DNA of 64,000 bases, taken from CAVOKN01 sp963696505. Lineage in GTDB: Bacteria > Pseudomonadota > Gammaproteobacteria > Burkholderiales > Rhodocyclaceae. Below are positions 1 through 8,275 of the stretch, one piece after another. The first letter of the stretch is position 1. Each line of letters opens with the position of its first letter. Made by a program: the position numbers and the translations under genes. Below the pieces are notes generated by a model. The model was not told where the DNA came from and did not search any database. It saw only the letters and a list, made by a program, of their open reading frames with translations. The stretch lies in the NCBI GenBank assembly GCA_963696505.1, contig CAVOKN010000010.1:62001-126000 (forward strand), written 5' to 3'.

Positions 1-272
1 ACGCGACGTCCCAGCGCTGGACCGGTGAGCAGATCGTCGGCGAGGTCTGTGGCAACTGCCACTGGGACGGCAAGGACGGAGCACCCAGACTCGGCGACGC
101 CGACGCATGGATCCCGCGCCTCAAGGGCGGTCTCGATCGCGTCATGGATTCCGCGATACATGGCCACAAGGGGATGCCGGCGCGCGGCGGCTTGGCGGGC
201 CTGAGCGACGTCGAGATCAAGGCTGCGGTGTCCTACATGGTTTCCCACATCAACGTGCAGCGCAAACCCTGA
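1..272 (+). CDS. c-type cytochrome, C-terminal part (5' end outside window)
   Basis: The open frame runs in from the window edge and stops with TGA at 270-272. The visible 89 residues contain one heme c motif, CGNCH, near residue 16, and a later HGHKGMPARGG segment whose Met is the expected sixth iron ligand. The C-terminal helix (SDVEIKAAVSYMVSHI) fits the cytochrome c5 / class I type. This implies a periplasmic electron carrier. The N-terminus and any export signal lie upstream of the window. No substrate-binding gene separates it from the transporter genes that follow. Confidence 0.85.
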   Translation, partial: ATSQRWTGEQIVGEVCGNCHWDGKDGAPRLGDADAWIPRLKGGLDRVMDSAIHGHKGMPARGGLAGLSDVEIKAAVSYMVSHINVQRKP

Positions 273-407
273 TTCGCTTGCTTTGTCCGCATTCCGGCCG
301 GTGGTCGATCGCAGCCCCGGCCGGCGCGCTTTCCCGACGCTTGAACGTCGTCACCGACGACCTTTCGGCTTAGCAAGCGCGTCGCAAACCTGCAGCGCCC
401 GAAGGCA

Positions 408-1151
408 GTGAACTACCACTGGAACTGGAACGTCTTCTGGGAGCCGGTGGCCGCCGGAGAGGGCGTCTACTGGGAGTGGCTGGTTTCAGGTCTCGGGTGG
501 ACGGTAGCGACCTCCCTGCTGGCCTGGGTCATCGCCTTCAGCCTGGGCGGCATCGTCGGCGTGATCCGCACCACGCCGCTCAAGTGGGCGGTGGCGCTGG
601 GCAATGCCTACGTCGAACTGTTCCGAAACATCCCGCTGCTGGTGCAGATGTTCCTGTGGTTCTTCGTGCTGCCGGAATTCCTGCCGCGGCCCGTCGCCAC
701 CTTCCTCAAGCAGGATCTGCCCTACCCCGAGTTCGTCACCGCGGTGGCGGCCCTGGGCTTCTTCACCTCGGCGCGGGTCGCGGAACAGGTGCGCGCCGGG
801 ATCAATTCCCTGCCCAGCGGCCAGTGGATGGCAGGGCGCGCGCTGGGCCTCACACTGCCCCAGACCTATCGTCACGTGCTGCTGCCGATGGCCTTGCGCA
901 TCGTCATTCCGCCGCTGACTTCCGAGTTCATGAACATCTTCAAGAACTCGTCGGTGGCACTGACCATCGGCCTGCTGGAACTGACCGCCCAGGCGCGGGC
1001 GATGAACGAATACACCTTCCAGGGCTTCGAGACCTTCACCGCCGCGACCGTGCTCTACGTCATCGTCGCATTCGCGGTGAATCGCATCATGGCCCTGATC
1101 GAATCGCGTACCCGCGTGCCGGGCTACATCACCGGCGGGGGAAAGGCGTGA
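408..1151 (+). CDS. gltJ: glutamate/aspartate-type amino-acid ABC transporter permease GltJ
   Basis: This 247-residue inner-membrane permease belongs to the HisM/GltJ polar amino-acid family. Several hydrophobic spans are visible, and the family coupling segment is present (SGQWMAGRALGLTLPQTYRHVLLP, around residues 138-161), which docks onto the ATPase. The start is GTG at 408, preceded by GAAGG. It is the first of three transporter genes in order gltJ-gltK-gltL. The periplasmic binding protein gene (gltI) usually precedes gltJ, but here the upstream gene is a cytochrome, so gltI is elsewhere or further upstream. Substrate is inferred from the family and was not shown. Confidence 0.9.
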   Translation: MNYHWNWNVFWEPVAAGEGVYWEWLVSGLGWTVATSLLAWVIAFSLGGIVGVIRTTPLKWAVALGNAYVELFRNIPLLVQMFLWFFVLPEFLPRPVATFLKQDLPYPEFVTAVAALGFFTSARVAEQVRAGINSLPSGQWMAGRALGLTLPQTYRHVLLPMALRIVIPPLTSEFMNIFKNSSVALTIGLLELTAQARAMNEYTFQGFETFTAATVLYVIVAFAVNRIMALIESRTRVPGYITGGGKA

Positions 1152-1202
1152 GCGGGAAAGTCCTCGCCAGTTCCTGCGCCAGCGACGCTCCCGTGGCATC
1201 TG

Positions 1203-1261
1203 CAAGGGGGCGTCCCCCCTTGCTCGTATTGGGGGGATATACAAGGGGAATCTCCCCTTGT
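1203..1261 (+). repeat. two tandem near-identical hairpins between gltJ and gltK
   Basis: Two inverted repeats sit in the 180-base gap: CAAGGGGG (1203-1210) with CCCCCTTG (1215-1222), and ACAAGGGGA (1241-1249) with TCCCCTTGT (1253-1261). Each is followed by a similar TCGTA stretch, so the unit looks duplicated about 38 bases apart. There is no T-tract, so they are not clear terminators. A role in mRNA processing or in setting the gltJ to gltK expression ratio is only inferred. Confidence 0.7.
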
Positions 1262-1331
1262 TCGTACATGGCAGGTTTTCCGGCCCGCCAGACCGGGCAC
1301 ACCTCGTCAATTGCCAGCCCGCCGGCCTGAT

Positions 1332-2012
1332 ATGTACGACTTCGATTTCGACGTCATCGTGCGGTCGCTGCCCTACCTGTGGAAGGGCCTCCAGTACACC
1401 GTCATTCTGACGCTGGTGGCGATGGGCGGCGGCATCGTGCTCGGCACCCTCTTGGCGATGGCGCGGCTGTCGGCGATCAAACCGCTGGCCTGGTTCGCAG
1501 CCGGCTACGTAAATCTGCTGCGCTCGACGCCGCTGATTCTCGTCATCTTCTGGTTCTACTTCCTGGTGCCGCTGATCGCGCAGTGGATCAGCGGCAGCGC
1601 GACCCCTGTGGCGATCGGCCCCGACCGCTCCGCCTTCATCACCTTCACCATTTTCGAGGCCGCGTACTACTGCGAGATCATCCGCGCCGGCATCCAGAGC
1701 ATTCCCAGCGGACAGGTGGCGGCGGCCAACGCGCTGGGACTGACCTACGGCCAGTCGATGCGTCACGTGATCCTGCCCCAGGCCTTCCGCAACATGACTC
1801 CGGTATTGCTCACCCAGACCATCATCCTGTTCCAGGACACCTCGCTGGTGTATGTGCTGTCGGTGACCGACTTCCTGGGTGCAGCGAGCAAGGTCGCGCA
1901 GCGCGACTCGCGCCTGGTGGAGATGTACGTCTTCGCCGCGCTCGGCTACTTCGCGATTTCGTACTTCCTGTCGTGGAATGTGCAGCGCCTTCAGAAGAGG
2001 ACGGCCGTGTGA
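1332..2012 (+). CDS. gltK: glutamate/aspartate-type amino-acid ABC transporter permease GltK
   Basis: The second permease half (226 residues) starts at ATG 1332. An in-frame upstream start at 1311 would only add seven weakly hydrophobic residues. It shows the family layout: hydrophobic spans, an RSTPLILVIFWFYFLVP segment, and the ATPase-coupling loop (SGQVAAANALGLTYGQSMRHVILP). It pairs with GltJ to form the membrane channel. The stop overlaps the GTG of gltL by four bases, which indicates translational coupling. The unusual point is the 180-base hairpin-containing gap from gltJ, because such permease pairs are usually packed tightly. Confidence 0.9.
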   Translation: MYDFDFDVIVRSLPYLWKGLQYTVILTLVAMGGGIVLGTLLAMARLSAIKPLAWFAAGYVNLLRSTPLILVIFWFYFLVPLIAQWISGSATPVAIGPDRSAFITFTIFEAAYYCEIIRAGIQSIPSGQVAAANALGLTYGQSMRHVILPQAFRNMTPVLLTQTIILFQDTSLVYVLSVTDFLGAASKVAQRDSRLVEMYVFAALGYFAISYFLSWNVQRLQKRTAV

Positions 2013-2737
2013 TTCAGATTCGGAACATCTCGAAGTGGTACGGCAGCTTTCAGGTGCTGACCGAATGTTCGACCGAAGTCGGCAAGGGCGAAGTCGTGGT
2101 GGTGTGCGGCCCTTCCGGATCGGGCAAGTCGACGCTGATCAAGTGCGTGAACGGGCTGGAGCCCTTCCAGCAGGGCGAGGTTATCGTCAATGGCGCATCG
2201 CTCGCCGACCCGAAGACGAACCTCTCCAAGCTGCGCGCCCACGTCGGCATGGTGTTCCAGCACTTCGAGCTGTTCCCCCACATGAGCATCGCCGACAACC
2301 TCAACCTGGGACAGGTCAAGGTCCTCGGCCGCAGCCGCGAGGAAGCCACCGCCCGCGGCATGAAGATGCTGGAACGGGTGGACATGAAGGCGCACGCCCA
2401 CAAGTATCCGGGACAGCTTTCCGGCGGCCAGCAGCAGCGGGTGGCGATCGCGCGGGCGCTGTCCATGGACCCGATCTGCATGCTGTTCGACGAGCCCACC
2501 TCGGCGCTCGACCCGGAGATGATCAACGAGGTGCTCGACGTGATGGTGGAACTGGCGCGGGAGGGCATGACGATGATGGTCGTGACGCACGAGATGGGCT
2601 TCGCGAAAAAGGTCGCCCACCGGGTGATCTTCATGGACCAGGGCCGCATCGTCGAGGACGCCCTGAAGGCCGAATTCTTCGGCACGCCGCGCAGCGAGCG
2701 CGCAGTGCAGTTCCTTTCCAAGATCCTCCAGCACTGA
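2009..2737 (+). CDS. gltL: amino-acid ABC transporter ATP-binding protein GltL
   Basis: This 242-residue ATPase of the GltL/GlnQ/HisP family energises the GltJK channel. Walker A is GPSGSGKST (residues 34-42), the ABC signature is LSGGQQQR, and Walker B runs CMLFDEPTSALD, followed by the switch histidine in VVTHEMGFA. The GTG start at 2009 sits inside a GTGA overlap with the gltK stop, consistent with an operon. Length and motifs are complete, so it should be functional. The binding-protein partner is not in this window. Confidence 0.93.
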   Translation: MIQIRNISKWYGSFQVLTECSTEVGKGEVVVVCGPSGSGKSTLIKCVNGLEPFQQGEVIVNGASLADPKTNLSKLRAHVGMVFQHFELFPHMSIADNLNLGQVKVLGRSREEATARGMKMLERVDMKAHAHKYPGQLSGGQQQRVAIARALSMDPICMLFDEPTSALDPEMINEVLDVMVELAREGMTMMVVTHEMGFAKKVAHRVIFMDQGRIVEDALKAEFFGTPRSERAVQFLSKILQH

Positions 2738-2872
2738 AGGCAGAAGGCACCCGCGCCCCGGCAAAAGGAGGCGCATCGCCAGTCGGGTGTGACACCTGCA
2801 ACTGCCTACCGCCCCTGCGCTCTGCTATGCTCCGCCTACTATCCACCCGCCATGCACATCCGGCGCCATCCA

Positions 2873-3706
2873 ATGTTCGCTATCCAATGTCAGTTCTGCC
2901 GGCACGAAAACGCCCCCGGCACCAAGTTTTGCGGCGATTGCGGCTCCCCCCTGCATCTCAAGCCCTGCCCCAAGTGCGGCAAGGTGGATGATGTCGGCGC
3001 GAGCACCTGCTATGCCTGCGGCACCGAGTTCCCCCCCATCGCCACCGCGCAGGTCGGGGCGGCGCAAGCCGACGCCGCGGCGCCCGCGGGCCGGACACAG
3101 CCACCCATCGCTGCGGCGGCGGACGCCGCAGCCGTCCGCAAGGCCCACAAGCCCCGCTCCCCCGCATGGCCGCTGGTCTTGGTGGCGGTGCTGGCGGGAG
3201 GTTTGCCGCTGATCTGGATGAATCGCGCCAATCTGCCACTGCCCCAGGCGTGGCGTCCAGGGGATGGCGGCGAAGTCAGCCGCCAGGGAGCGCCGACAAC
3301 GCCGACCTTGCCGATCAGGATGCCGCCACCGGCGGGCAGCGCCGCGCCGCCGCTCGATGCACCCAAGCCGGCGGAAGCTGCGGTGCCGCTGCCCGCCCCG
3401 TTACCAACGCCACCAACGCCGGCGGCGCCGACAATCGCGCCTGTCGTCGAGCCGGCCCCGCCCGTGGCAAGCGAGCCCGTCGCGTCGCCGAAAGCGAAGC
3501 CGGAGCCGGCTGCGAGAAAGGCCCAAGCCGCTCAGACGGCCCAGCGCGCGAAGTCCGCGCCTGCGCCGGCAAGGGAAGAAAAGCCCAAGGCGGCCGACGA
3601 GTCCCAGGAGCAGAAGCCGGCACCGGCAGCGCGGCCCGCCGTGCAGGAATGCACCGAAGCGCTGGCTGCCCTGGGCCTGTGCGATCTGAAGAAGAACGCC
3701 AAGTGA
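2873..3706 (+). CDS. membrane-anchored double zinc-ribbon protein with Pro/Ala-rich tail
   Basis: The 277-residue protein opens with four CxxC-type knuckles in about 45 residues (CQFCRHE, CGDCGSP, CPKCGK, CYACGTE), a double zinc ribbon. One hydrophobic span follows (about residues 100-120, WPLVLVAVLAGGLPLIWM), then a long low-complexity Pro/Ala/Lys segment and a short cysteine-bearing C-terminus (ECTEALAALGLCD). ATG 2873 places the first knuckle at the very N-terminus; ATG 2852 is an alternative. This suggests a cytoplasmic zinc domain tethered to the membrane with a periplasmic tail. The stop overlaps the GTG of the next gene. Function is unknown. Confidence 0.75.
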   Translation: MFAIQCQFCRHENAPGTKFCGDCGSPLHLKPCPKCGKVDDVGASTCYACGTEFPPIATAQVGAAQADAAAPAGRTQPPIAAAADAAAVRKAHKPRSPAWPLVLVAVLAGGLPLIWMNRANLPLPQAWRPGDGGEVSRQGAPTTPTLPIRMPPPAGSAAPPLDAPKPAEAAVPLPAPLPTPPTPAAPTIAPVVEPAPPVASEPVASPKAKPEPAARKAQAAQTAQRAKSAPAPAREEKPKAADESQEQKPAPAARPAVQECTEALAALGLCDLKKNAK

Positions 3707-4818
3707 CGATTCTCGCCTCGTGTGCGCGACTGCTGGCGGCGATGCTGATCGCCGGCCACGTGGGCAGCGCCATGGCCGCGCCGCGCTTCAAGCTCGCCGC
3801 TGGCCCCGAGCGCGGCACCCAGCACCAGGTGGCAAAGGAGTTCGCCCGGCTGGTGGCACGCCCGGCCGAAGTGGAAATCGACGTTGGATCCAGCGCCGGG
3901 GCCGTGGATAACCTCCAGCGACTGCGCGACGAACCGGGAATGCGCTTCGCCCTGCTGCCCTCCGACACGATGCACGCCTACATGGACGCCGCGGCGCGGG
4001 GCAACGTCGACGCCACGCTGTTCGTCGCGCCGCTGCGAGTCGTCGCGCCCCTCTACGAGGAGCACCTCTATTTCATCGCCCGCAGCGACTCGGCGCTGAA
4101 TTCGGTCCATGACATACGCGACGCCCGGATCAACGTCGGACCGCTAGGCAGCAGCAGCGCGCTTTCGGCGACGACCCTGTTCCGGCTGATGTTCGGAAAC
4201 CCGATGGCCGACGACCGGACAGGCTTTCTCGGCCACGAGGAAGCACTGGCGAAGCTGATCACTGACAAGACCGTGGATGTGGTCGCGATGGTGGGCGAGC
4301 AGCCGGCAAAGCTGCTGGCCGACATGCGGCCCGAAGCAAGGCGCTACGTGAAGCTGCTGCGCTTCGACGCGGCGCATCCGACGGCCGCGGCGGCACTGAA
4401 GGTCTATAGCGCATCGGCGGTACGTCCGGCAAGCTATCCGAATCTGCTGTCGGACAATTTGCCGACGGTCGCGCTGCGCATTTATCTGGTCGCCTACATG
4501 CTCCGGCCGGCAGAACTGGACGGCGCCGTCGGGCGCCTGACCCAGGCGTTGTGCCAGAACCTGCCGCGCCTGAAGGCCGAGGGACACCCGGTGTGGCGCG
4601 AGGTGGAACTGGCCGGCAAGATTACGCTGCAGGTTCCGTCGGCCGACGGCAACCCGCAGGTGCGCGAGATGGATCTCTCCGAACCGGCGCTGGCTGCGGG
4701 CTGGCATTACGCCAAGGCGTCGCAGCGCGAACTGCGCCGCTGCAGCAATGCCTCGGCGGCGGTGCCGCCCGGTGACGTGTGCTCGCAACAGGATCGGGTG
4801 TTGGGGCTCTGCGAATGA
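3703..4818 (+). CDS. periplasmic substrate-binding-like protein (TAXI/NMT1-like)
   Basis: A 371-residue exported protein. It starts with GTG 3703 inside a GTGA overlap with the zinc-ribbon gene and has a signal peptide ending AMA/APR around residue 24. The body (FKLAAGPERGTQHQVAKEFARLV, then a PSD segment and a long VGPLGSSSALSATTLF stretch) resembles the TAXI/TRAP or NMT1 binding-protein fold, but no transporter genes are adjacent. The C-terminus is unusual: VCSQQDRVLGLCE, which resembles the cysteine tail of the upstream zinc-ribbon protein. Coupling and the shared tail suggest the two proteins act together. Ligand is unknown. Confidence 0.65.
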   Translation: MTILASCARLLAAMLIAGHVGSAMAAPRFKLAAGPERGTQHQVAKEFARLVARPAEVEIDVGSSAGAVDNLQRLRDEPGMRFALLPSDTMHAYMDAAARGNVDATLFVAPLRVVAPLYEEHLYFIARSDSALNSVHDIRDARINVGPLGSSSALSATTLFRLMFGNPMADDRTGFLGHEEALAKLITDKTVDVVAMVGEQPAKLLADMRPEARRYVKLLRFDAAHPTAAAALKVYSASAVRPASYPNLLSDNLPTVALRIYLVAYMLRPAELDGAVGRLTQALCQNLPRLKAEGHPVWREVELAGKITLQVPSADGNPQVREMDLSEPALAAGWHYAKASQRELRRCSNASAAVPPGDVCSQQDRVLGLCE

Positions 4819-4819
4819 G

Positions 4820-7540
4820 TCAAAGCGCGGCGGCAATCTGCCCGTAGCGCTGCCAGCGCAGCGCCTGCCAGTCTGCCGCCGCTGCCGCCAGATCCGGGTA
4901 GCGCTGCGTCCTGACCGCCGCGGCAACGGCCTCAGGCAGGGTCGCGAGTAGTTTTCGCGCCTCGGTCAGCCAGGTCTCCTGCACTGCCGCGTCGCCCCGT
5001 CGCTGGGCCACCAGCGCCAGGTCGAACAACAGTTCCAGCCGGAAGACCCCGCGGGACGCGGGATTCTTGCTGAAATCGCGCCGTTCCAGCAGATCCTGGA
5101 ATGCCGCCGCCGCATCGTCGAGCTTGCCCTGTTCCATCTGGGACCATGCCATGGCAATGCGCAGCCGGTCCGCCGCTACCCCTGCCGCATCGCCGCCAGC
5201 CACAGGCTGAAGCAAGCTCTCGGCCTCACTGGCCCGGCCGTGGGCGATCAGGAACCAGGCGAGGTCGAGTCGGGAATGCCGGAATTCTGCTCCGGTCGCA
5301 GCCGGTGCCTGTTCCTCCTGGTCCAGGTTCTGGCGCAGCAGGCTTTCCGCACCCGGCAGGTCGCCGGTCGAATCGAGCAGGCGGGCGAGTTCGCGCCGGG
5401 TGAGGCGCTGCTTGTCGGGCTGTTCTTCGGGCAGGGACTCGCGTATCGCCAAGGCGTGCTGCAGGCGAGCGACGCGTGCTTCCGGCGGCGCATCGGCCTT
5501 GAGATGGTGGAGTGCTTCGAGCACGTCGGCGATGCGCAGGCGGTCCGCACCCTGGGCGCTGCCCAGCCCCGCCATCGCCGCGTTGTAGAGCTCGGTCGCG
5601 CGGGCTGGATCCTCGGTGCTGCGGGCGAGCGCGATGCGCGTGTCCGCGGCGCGCAGGTCGTCGGGCGCAAACCCGCTTGCCTGATCGAGGGCGCGCTGGA
5701 AGTAGCCGCGCGCACGCTCCATATCCTCCCCGTCCTCGTGCCAGCGACCGGCGTCGAACAGAATCTGCCAGCGGGCACTTGAATCTGCCGCCTGCGCCAA
5801 GTCGGCCTCCCAGTCGCGCGGCGGCGCCGCCGGCGTGGGCGCCACAAGCTCCTGCCGGGCTTGCGCCGCCAGCACCGCAAGCTGCCCCAGGTAGGTCGCC
5901 GGATCCACGACGACAATCATGGCGACCGGCACCGCGAGCACAGCGGCATAGAGCGACATCCCGGCCACGGATTCCAGCGCCCGGGGCGCGCGCTGGGCGG
6001 CAAGCGGCAGCAGGCTGCGTACCGTCTGGGCACGCTGGGCGAAGCTGAGCCTTGCGGCGCCTCCGCTGTGGGCGAGCGCCGCAAACAGGTTGCGAACGGT
6101 CTGTTTCGGGTCGCCCAGTTCCGCCCGCCGCCGTTTGAGCCAGTCCATCAGCCGCATCAGCCGCAGTTCGGCGGGCAGGGTGAGGAGGATCAGGCCGCCG
6201 ACGACGACCAGCACGGCGTCCGTGGCATACGCGCCGGCCGTGGCGAGCAGCGCCGCGCTAAGCGCCAGGAACGCAAAGCGCAAGCGCGGCAGGCGGGCAA
6301 ACAGCAGGGCCTCGACGATGCGTCCGCCGTCGAGCGGCAGGAAGGGCAGCAGGTTGAGGAAATTCAGCACCAGTGCCAGCAGGCCGACGAGGAACAGCCA
6401 GCCGCTCCAGGCTGGATCGGCGTCGACCGCGAGGTAAAGGCAGACAGCCCCCAGCACCAGCCCCGGCAGCGGGCCGGCGAGATAGACGAACAGGCGCTGC
6501 CAGGGGGTCGCATCGTCCTTGCGGCCACTGACGGCGGCACCCAGGAAGGGTATGAAGAACACGTTGAGATCGCGGTAGCCGGACAAGCGCATCGCCGCCA
6601 GATGTCCCAGCTCGTGAAACAGCAGCACACCGAGCAGCGCCGGCAGGATCTCCCAGGAAAGCGCCATGCCGAAGGCGACGGCGCCGAGCACCGCGCTGCC
6701 GCCGAAAAGCGCCAGTTTGGCCAGCCAATGGGAGGGTGCGTTTTCCCTCGTCGCGGCGGAGCGGCTGTAGGCAAACGCATCCGCAAGGGCCTGTACGCGG
6801 GTGGGTTCGCCGCCCGCGGCCGGTCGCGCCAGGCCCGCGCGGCGGGCACCGGCGAACAACTGGTTCATGAAACGCCACGCGCCGGCGACGGTAAAGCGCC
6901 ACAACCCGGCCTGCCGCGCCGGACAGACCATGCCGAGCGAGCGCAGATGGGGAAGAAAGGCGCTCTGCAGCTTCTGACTTCGGCGCAGGACCTCCGCCGG
7001 ATCGTTGACGATCGTCGCGTCGCCCATCGCCTGCATCCGGCTGCGGTGTCGCTCCCACTGCGCCTCCAGCGTCGGCGCATAGACATCCTCGACCAGCCAG
7101 TCGGGAGGCAGCGCGGGAATCGTGTGAAGCCGCCGGTTGAGGGTGCCAAGCTGGCGCCCGTCGGCATAGCAGGTCAGGAACTCGACGTTGTACAGCGCCC
7201 CCGGTTCCGGCTCGTCCGCCGGCAGCACCGCCGCATGGCAGCGCAGTTCAGGATGGCAGTAGATCGCGGCAAACATCGGACGGTGGCGCATGGCCACCAT
7301 GCCGTTCCAGATCACCTGACCATGCCGGGGCTGGAAACCGAGCTGCGTCAGCGCGGGAGCCGCAAAGTCAAGGACCTCCCGCACCGACGAAGGAAAGCGC
7401 TCCTGCGGCCGAATCAGCAGGCGACCGGCTTCGAAGCGCTGGCGCAGCAGCAGTTCCATGAGCAGCAGCCGGCGCAGTGCCAGCCACGCCAGCACCAAGC
7501 CTGCGATCCAGAGCGGAATCTGCTGCCAGTCCAGTCCCAT
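4820..7540 (-). CDS. M50 (site-2 protease type) membrane metalloprotease fused to TPR-like repeats
   Basis: This 906-residue protein starts at ATG 7540 with an N-terminal membrane span; a GTG at 7567 is possible. After about 270 residues of unassigned sequence comes a polytopic M50 core: zinc motif HELGH (residues 309-313) and the second motif LPLDGGR with Asp near residue 404. The C-terminal third is rich in paired helices (for example ARGYFQRALDQASGF, RRELARLLDSTGDLPGAESLLRQNL), as in TPR modules that bind partners. Known M50 enzymes cut proteins within the membrane. It converges on the binding-protein gene with a one-base gap. Substrate is unknown; the neighbouring membrane zinc-ribbon protein is a speculative candidate. 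Confidence 0.8.
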   Translation of the reverse strand: MGLDWQQIPLWIAGLVLAWLALRRLLLMELLLRQRFEAGRLLIRPQERFPSSVREVLDFAAPALTQLGFQPRHGQVIWNGMVAMRHRPMFAAIYCHPELRCHAAVLPADEPEPGALYNVEFLTCYADGRQLGTLNRRLHTIPALPPDWLVEDVYAPTLEAQWERHRSRMQAMGDATIVNDPAEVLRRSQKLQSAFLPHLRSLGMVCPARQAGLWRFTVAGAWRFMNQLFAGARRAGLARPAAGGEPTRVQALADAFAYSRSAATRENAPSHWLAKLALFGGSAVLGAVAFGMALSWEILPALLGVLLFHELGHLAAMRLSGYRDLNVFFIPFLGAAVSGRKDDATPWQRLFVYLAGPLPGLVLGAVCLYLAVDADPAWSGWLFLVGLLALVLNFLNLLPFLPLDGGRIVEALLFARLPRLRFAFLALSAALLATAGAYATDAVLVVVGGLILLTLPAELRLMRLMDWLKRRRAELGDPKQTVRNLFAALAHSGGAARLSFAQRAQTVRSLLPLAAQRAPRALESVAGMSLYAAVLAVPVAMIVVVDPATYLGQLAVLAAQARQELVAPTPAAPPRDWEADLAQAADSSARWQILFDAGRWHEDGEDMERARGYFQRALDQASGFAPDDLRAADTRIALARSTEDPARATELYNAAMAGLGSAQGADRLRIADVLEALHHLKADAPPEARVARLQHALAIRESLPEEQPDKQRLTRRELARLLDSTGDLPGAESLLRQNLDQEEQAPAATGAEFRHSRLDLAWFLIAHGRASEAESLLQPVAGGDAAGVAADRLRIAMAWSQMEQGKLDDAAAAFQDLLERRDFSKNPASRGVFRLELLFDLALVAQRRGDAAVQETWLTEARKLLATLPEAVAAAVRTQRYPDLAAAAADWQALRWQRYGQIAAAL

Positions 7541-7696
7541 GTTTCCAGCCAATGGCCTTGCACGCACTGCGGGTCGCGTTGGGCGGACCGCAGGGAGGAG
7601 GCGTGGATTCTAACGCCCCTGCCCTCGGCGAGGCTGAGGAGGAAACGGACTCGGTTGCGCAAGCTTTAGCCGCAGGTGCGGCTGGTAGCGTTGGGC

Positions 7697-8137
7697 TCAG
7701 CCGCCCGCCGACGCACCGGATGCGCCGCCCTGGGCCGCCGCAGCGGCGCCGGCAACCGGCGGCTGCGCAGCCGAGGGCGCAGCGAGGCTGGCCAGGACGG
7801 CCCCCGACTCCACGGCGTGCAGGTTGACGCCGCCATCTCCCAGCACCCAAACCGCACCACGGTCGCGATCGACGCGGATGTCGAAAACGCGAGCGCGGCC
7901 GGCCGAGCGCCACACCGCCACCGGCACCGGCCTCTCGCCGACGAGCCGGAAAACCCGCACCGCACCGCTGCGGCTGTCGCCGCTCAACAGAAGCTGACGT
8001 TCGGGCCAGTAGACGAGCTGGGATCTGGCCTGGGCCTGCGGTGGCGGCGCCACGCAGGCGGACAGCACACCGGCAGTGAAGAGGGCGCCAAAGACGGTGA
8101 GGGCGCGCAGGGCTGTCTGGCGGATCAGGGAATTCAT
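7697..8137 (-). CDS. small lipoprotein with beta-propeller-like blade
   Basis: The 146-residue protein starts at ATG 8137, preceded by AAGGAGGCAAGC, a strong ribosome site. A signal peptide ends in the lipobox LSAC, so the mature protein should be lipid-anchored at Cys about 28. The middle shows short repeated strand pairs (GAVRVFRLVG, ARVFDIRVDRDRGAVWVLGDGG) as in a propeller blade. The tail is low-complexity Ala/Gly. It is divergent from the MocR regulator and follows the M50 gene in the same direction. No specific function can be named. Confidence 0.7.
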   Translation of the reverse strand: MNSLIRQTALRALTVFGALFTAGVLSACVAPPPQAQARSQLVYWPERQLLLSGDSRSGAVRVFRLVGERPVPVAVWRSAGRARVFDIRVDRDRGAVWVLGDGGVNLHAVESGAVLASLAAPSAAQPPVAGAAAAAQGGASGASAGG

Positions 8138-8173
8138 GCTTGCCTCCTTGCGGATCATGTTGCATGACAATAC

Positions 8174-8254
8174 CGGACACTTTCAATTACTGTCAGGTAC
8201 AATTCAGCAGATTGTTGCGCATGCTGTACCGGTCCGCAGGCCGATACAGTCAGG
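8174..8254 (+). promoter_or_regulatory. putative MocR-family promoter and operator repeats
   Basis: A possible promoter for the regulator gene is CGGACA (8174-8179), an 18-base spacer, and TACAAT (8198-8203). Overlapping it are direct repeats TACTGTCAGG (8188-8197) and TACAGTCAGG (8245-8254), and an inverted pair GGTACA (8196-8201) / TGTACC (8225-8230). MocR-type regulators commonly bind paired sites in their own promoter, so autoregulation and control of the divergent lipoprotein are plausible. This is read by eye only. Confidence 0.4.
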
Positions 8255-8275
8255 AAGAACAGAGAGGAGGGCGCC

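Noticed and set aside
3703..4818. TRAP transporter system
   Set aside because: The protein resembles a TAXI-type binding component, but no membrane subunits are adjacent.
5861..7669. Long plus-strand open frame (602 codons)
   Set aside because: It is the antisense shadow of the M50 protease gene; the product is Gln/Arg/His-rich with no family motifs.
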